From Methylacidimicrobium fagopyrum (GTDB taxonomy: Bacteria; Verrucomicrobiota; Verrucomicrobiia; Limisphaerales; UBA11358), in NCBI GenBank assembly GCA_026225255.1, contig JAMFSJ010000058.1:1-43170 (forward strand): a stretch of 43,170 nucleotides of DNA. Direction: 5' to 3'. The translations under genes and the position numbers were made by a program. Positions 39,634 to 43,170 of the stretch are shown here, one piece after another. Numbering within the stretch: the first letter of the stretch is position 1; each line of letters begins with the position of its first letter. The notes below the pieces were generated by a model. That model was given only the letters and a program-made list of their open reading frames with translations, did no database searches and was not told where the DNA came from.

Positions 39634-41912
39634 ATTTTAATAAAACGACAGCTGAAGGCGGGGCCGACCAGCCCGCTCCCGTCAACTTCCCGACCCCGAA
39701 CATTTCGCTGGGCGCTGGCCTCACTCTTGAACTGGGCGATCATAGTTACATTCATGGCAGTGAAATTAAAAATCCGAGCGGAGCTTTAACGCACATTAAA
39801 ACCGGGAAATTTAGTTCCATCGCCACGGATTTAACGATTGTCGGCTATGATCATCATAGTGAATGGGTGGCGATGTATCCTTTTTTGGATGATGGACACC
39901 GCGTCAATTGGCCGGGGACAAATGGCATTCCCTATCCGCAATCAGCGCAATTTGGCAGCAACAAAAGCCGGGGCGACATCCTCATCGGCAACGATGTTTG
40001 GATCGGCTGCGAAGTAAAATTATTCAAGGGCGTCACCCTTGGCGATGGCGTGGTCATCGGGGCTTGCTCCTTGGTCAATAAATCGGTTGAACCTTATACC
40101 ATCGTGGCGGGCATCCCCGCCCGGCCCATCCGCAAAAGATTTTCCGATCCCGAAATCGCCTTGCTACAGAAAATCAAATGGTGGGATTTGCCTGTAACCA
40201 TCATTGATCGCCACATGGCGTTGCTTTGCAGTTCCAATATCGCGGGATTGGAAAAAGCGTTGGAACTGGATCCCGAGTATCACCATTACAAGTCCGGAGC
40301 GGCCCATCAAAATGGCCAGCCACTCAAATTCCCGGCTATGCCCTCACCCCAACCGATAGAAATTCAAAGCAACCGTATGGTTACGATAGCGCCGCCGGAT
40401 CTAGCCGGCCACGCCCGCAAAAAAGTGGAGCAATTTCTCGCGGACGCCCGGCAGCAGTTTGCCGAAGTTGAACCGCCGCCGTTGAGCGAGTGGCACCTTA
40501 AAAACAGCCGGATCCTGACCAGTCGCCAAAAAATTTTAGAGCGGATGCCCAAAGGCGGCGTCGGCGCCGAGATCGGCACCCAGACCGGCAATTTCGCCCG
40601 GGAAATCATGACGATTATGCAGCCGACTAAGTTGCATATCTTTGACTTGGATTTCACGCCCTTCGATCACGCGCCCTTTCAAACCGCGCTCCAGCAAGGC
40701 GTCGTGGAACTGCATCAAGGCGATTCTTCCGCTTTGCTCGCCGCGCTGCCGGATAGCTCGTTTGATTTCATCTACATTGATGGCGATCACGCTTACGACG
40801 GTGTGGTAAAAGATCTGGCGCAAGCGGCGCGAAAAATCAAAGCCGACGGCTGGATCGTCTGCAATGACTACACGCTTTATTCGCCGTTGGAACAAATGAA
40901 ATACGGCGTGTATCGCGCCGTGAACGAATTTTGTTGGGAACACGGTTTTGAAATCATTTACCTCGGGCTGCATCCGTGGAGTTACCACGATGTCGCCTTG
41001 CGAAAAATGAAACCGGAAGACGTCGCGCAAGCTGCAACCCATCGCCCGCCACTCCGGCCACGGACGGTTTCAACCGTCGCCGTAACGAGTGCGCCCGCGA
41101 ATAAAAGCATCAGCCTGCCCATGTTCAATGCGATGCCGGCGGCGTCACCGGCCGTTCATGCCGTCACTGAACCCACCCGGGGCGATAACGTGATTGCCAC
41201 CATCGGGGCGGGCGACGAAATGTTCACGGGCGACAAAACGCATTATTTTGGCGTGGGCAAATCGGCCTTGCACGGAGTTGAAAGCGCCTTGCTGGCCGCC
41301 AATAAACCACCCACCAGCATCCGTAACATTTTGGATCTGCCCTGTGGCCACGGTCGCGTGATGCGTTTTTTCAAGGCCGCCTTTCCGCAAGCGCAAATCA
41401 CCGCGTGCGACTTGAATCGCGGAGCCGTTGATTTTTGCGCCAAGACCTTTGCCGCCCAGCCCGTGTATTCCAATGTGGATGTAAGCCGGATTCCTTTGAC
41501 GGGAAAATTTGATTTGATCTGGTCCGGCTCGTTGCTGACGCATCTGCGCGCGCCCGCCTGCGCGGACTTTATCCGGCTCTTCAGTTCCCTGGTCAATCCC
41601 GGCGGACTCATCCTGTTCACATTGCATGGCCGGTGGGTGGAACGCTCGCTCGCCACCAATCGTTATACCTATGGCTTGAGAAACCCCGACGTTGCGGCGT
41701 TGCTAAAAGAATATTACGCGACCGGATTCGGCTATGCCGATTATCCGGGGGTAGCCGGTTACGGCATCAGCGTTTCTTCGCCGGCCTTTGTGCTGTCGCA
41801 ACTCGTTTCATTGCCCGACCTCAAGCTCATTAGTTATCACGAAAAAGGCTGGGACAATCATCAGGACATTGTCTGCCTGCAAAAACAATTGCCGCATGAA
41901 CCTTTGGGGTGA
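39630..41912 (+). CDS. Three-domain protein: hexapeptide acetyltransferase plus two SAM methyltransferases
   Basis: A 760-residue cytoplasmic protein with three enzyme domains in order. Residues about 35-195 form a left-handed beta-helix acetyltransferase of the CatB/Vat type: LTIVGYDHHSEWVAMYPFLD, then GDILIGNDVWIGCEVKLFKG and VTLGDGVVIGACSLVNKSVE. Residues about 255-465 form a Methyltransf_24-like domain: VGAEIGTQTGNFAREIMTIM, FDLDF and FDFIYIDGDHAYDGV. Residues about 535-755 form a class I methyltransferase: ILDLPCGHGRVMRFFKAAFP and FDLIWSGSLLTHL. The start overlaps csrA by four bases (ATGA). The substrates are unknown; modification of sugars on flagellin or a surface glycan is an inference from its place after the flagellar genes and before a glycosyltransferase. 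Confidence 0.85.
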   Translation: MNFNKTTAEGGADQPAPVNFPTPNISLGAGLTLELGDHSYIHGSEIKNPSGALTHIKTGKFSSIATDLTIVGYDHHSEWVAMYPFLDDGHRVNWPGTNGIPYPQSAQFGSNKSRGDILIGNDVWIGCEVKLFKGVTLGDGVVIGACSLVNKSVEPYTIVAGIPARPIRKRFSDPEIALLQKIKWWDLPVTIIDRHMALLCSSNIAGLEKALELDPEYHHYKSGAAHQNGQPLKFPAMPSPQPIEIQSNRMVTIAPPDLAGHARKKVEQFLADARQQFAEVEPPPLSEWHLKNSRILTSRQKILERMPKGGVGAEIGTQTGNFAREIMTIMQPTKLHIFDLDFTPFDHAPFQTALQQGVVELHQGDSSALLAALPDSSFDFIYIDGDHAYDGVVKDLAQAARKIKADGWIVCNDYTLYSPLEQMKYGVYRAVNEFCWEHGFEIIYLGLHPWSYHDVALRKMKPEDVAQAATHRPPLRPRTVSTVAVTSAPANKSISLPMFNAMPAASPAVHAVTEPTRGDNVIATIGAGDEMFTGDKTHYFGVGKSALHGVESALLAANKPPTSIRNILDLPCGHGRVMRFFKAAFPQAQITACDLNRGAVDFCAKTFAAQPVYSNVDVSRIPLTGKFDLIWSGSLLTHLRAPACADFIRLFSSLVNPGGLILFTLHGRWVERSLATNRYTYGLRNPDVAALLKEYYATGFGYADYPGVAGYGISVSSPAFVLSQLVSLPDLKLISYHEKGWDNHQDIVCLQKQLPHEPLG

Positions 41913-41934
41913 ACCGGTCGTCCGGTGAAAAATC

Positions 41935-43170
41935 ATGGCCACCAAAACCGATGCCCGGCCGCTGCCGCTGTGCTTTGCGCTTTATACCAGCTCGCAAGGC
42001 AATTATTTCTTTCACGAAATTCGCGACCTGATCGCCGCCGGCCTGAAAGAATTGGGCATAACGGTGGAAATACGAAATGAAAGGACCGGCTTCGCGCCCA
42101 AGGCCGACTGGCATCTGGTCATCGCTCCGCACGAATTTTTTGAACTCGGCACGGGCAAAGATCTGGCGGCAAAAAAATGGCCGACGAACCTGATTTTATT
42201 CAACACGGAACAGCCTTCTTCCTACTGGCTCGCCCTTTCGGTAAAACACTTCGAGCGCGCGGCGGTCATCTGGGATATTGATTTCGATTCTGCGTTGCGC
42301 ATCTGCAAACGCGGTTATTCGTGCTACTATTTACCGCTCGGCTACGTGGCCGATTCGCCCTTGCTCCAGCCCGTAACCGCGTTGCCACTCATCGAAGAAA
42401 CCCGGCATCTATCCGAAGCGATCCGCCAGCATTCCGGTTTTAGTGAACCGTCGCGCACCCGGCCGATTGATCTCTTATTTCTAGGTCATGGTTCGCCCCG
42501 GCGTGAAAAATATTTTGCCCGCCACGCCGCCCGACTGAAAAAGTTTAACTGCTTTTTCCACAAGCCCGCTGCCGTCCGTCCCTTGATTCCCGGACAGACG
42601 ACGAACATGAATACGTTGACCTCGGTGGGTCTGTCGCAACGCAGTAAAATCCTGCTCAACCTGCATCATGGCGTGGATCAATATTTTGAATGGCACCGGA
42701 TGGTTCTGCTCGGGATCGCCCAACGCACGTTGGTCATCACCGAACCCTGCAGCGTGGCTCCGCCGTTCCTAGCGAATATTGACTATGTCGAAGCGCCGCT
42801 GGATGAATTGCCCGACCGCATCGAATATTATCTTAACTCCCCCGTCGGCCAGGCTGAGGCCCAAGGCATCATCGAGCACGGATTTGAAACCTTGACCACG
42901 CGTTGCCGGTTGAGCGATCAACTGCGTCCGTTGGTGGCACAATTAAATACGCCCGTCGCCCAGCTGCGGTCCACCGCCGCGCAATTTTTTCCCGTCACCG
43001 CGAACGCCGTAAAAAAGGAATCTGCCCTTTCACTCTGTGTCGTGACCCCAGACGTGGCGGGCGAAGGTCTTCTAGCCGATTGCGGTTCCGCCCAAGTGGC
43101 GTTGGCGGAAATTTTGGTGCAAGCCGGACATCAAGTCACCTTGCTCCACACCGAGGGACATTATGGCGAA
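41935..43170 (+). CDS. Glycosyltransferase-like protein, 3-prime truncated by window edge
   Basis: The frame is open from the ATG at 41935 to the last base (412 codons). Residues about 8-345 resemble CgeB-type proteins: LPLCFALYTSSQGNYFFHEI, then LILFNTEQPSSYW, LLFLGHGSPRREKYFARHAA, KILLNLHHGVDQYFEWHRMV and TLVITEPCSVAPPFL. From about residue 365 a new domain seems to start, SLCVVTPDVAGEGLLADCGS followed by AQVALAEILVQAGHQVTLLH, which looks like the N-terminal half of a GT-B (GT4-like) glycosyltransferase. It begins 22 bases after the methyltransferase and is probably in the same transcript. The acceptor is unknown; surface or flagellar glycans fit the context. Confidence 0.75.
   Translation, partial: MATKTDARPLPLCFALYTSSQGNYFFHEIRDLIAAGLKELGITVEIRNERTGFAPKADWHLVIAPHEFFELGTGKDLAAKKWPTNLILFNTEQPSSYWLALSVKHFERAAVIWDIDFDSALRICKRGYSCYYLPLGYVADSPLLQPVTALPLIEETRHLSEAIRQHSGFSEPSRTRPIDLLFLGHGSPRREKYFARHAARLKKFNCFFHKPAAVRPLIPGQTTNMNTLTSVGLSQRSKILLNLHHGVDQYFEWHRMVLLGIAQRTLVITEPCSVAPPFLANIDYVEAPLDELPDRIEYYLNSPVGQAEAQGIIEHGFETLTTRCRLSDQLRPLVAQLNTPVAQLRSTAAQFFPVTANAVKKESALSLCVVTPDVAGEGLLADCGSAQVALAEILVQAGHQVTLLHTEGHYGE

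Noticed and set aside
1..43170. tRNA, rRNA or riboswitch genes
   Set aside because: No T-loop/CCA-type pattern, rRNA segment or known riboswitch core was recognised by eye; a covariance search was not possible.

Overview
The window most likely comes from a member of the Verrucomicrobiota (PVC superphylum), possibly a motile Pedosphaera- or Limisphaera-like lineage. The evidence is a DUF1587/1592/1588-type cytochrome with a CxxCH motif, a sulfatase beside a glycoside hydrolase, a prepilin-like protein ending in an H-X9-DG motif, dispersed palindromic repeats, and a flagellar operon with an apparent sigma-54 promoter. No rRNA or tRNA gene was seen. Assignment below phylum is inference.

Layout. 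(1) 0.4-3.2 kb: three small membrane proteins and an HDOD protein. (2) 4.0-9.14 kb: the least ordinary segment, a run of short genes all on the minus strand, separated by about 90-108 bp imperfect palindromes. These begin with RYYYAAC and end with GTTRRRY-like cores in the gene direction, which is the architecture of integron attC sites. No integrase gene is visible, so it is best read as a CALIN (cluster of attC sites lacking an integrase) or a distal piece of a chromosomal integron. Cargo includes an Imm21-like lipoprotein, a DUF7660-like protein, a Sel1-repeat lipoprotein, an isoprenylcysteine-methyltransferase-like membrane enzyme, several unknowns, and two near-identical cassettes without a normal gene. 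Two copies of one 183-202 bp inverted-repeat element lie in direct orientation on either side. (3) 9.6-9.85 kb: a decayed 21-bp tandem repeat encoding heptapeptides. (4) 9.96-15.4 kb, minus strand: a DUF3592 protein, a DUF393-DUF2585 fusion, a PhoB-type response regulator, an HDED-like sensor with a coiled coil, and an HDOD protein. (5) 15.5-20.6 kb, plus strand: a secreted protein of unknown function, a TPR protein, a FlgN-like helical protein and the large cytochrome. (6) 20.7-25.5 kb, minus strand: sulfatase, glycoside hydrolase, FolB, a HAD-Nudix fusion and a small basic protein. (7) 25.5-31.2 kb: SecD-P1-like lipoprotein, M23 peptidase, prepilin-like protein, RlmN, NupC and hypoxanthine phosphoribosyltransferase. 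(8) 31.4-39.6 kb: flgF-flgG-flgA-flgH-flgI-flgJ-flgN-flgK-flgL-fliW-csrA, followed by a three-domain acetyltransferase/methyltransferase and a glycosyltransferase-like gene cut by the window edge.

How the genes work together. The flagellar cluster encodes the distal rod, the P and L rings, the rod-ring assembly factor, the hook-filament junction proteins and their probable chaperone, and ends with the FliW-CsrA pair that adjusts flagellin translation. The sugar/methyl-modifying genes that follow could decorate flagellin or surface glycans. The cassette array looks like a store of small accessory genes with several possible immunity-type functions. All family assignments were made by reading motifs by eye, without database searches.
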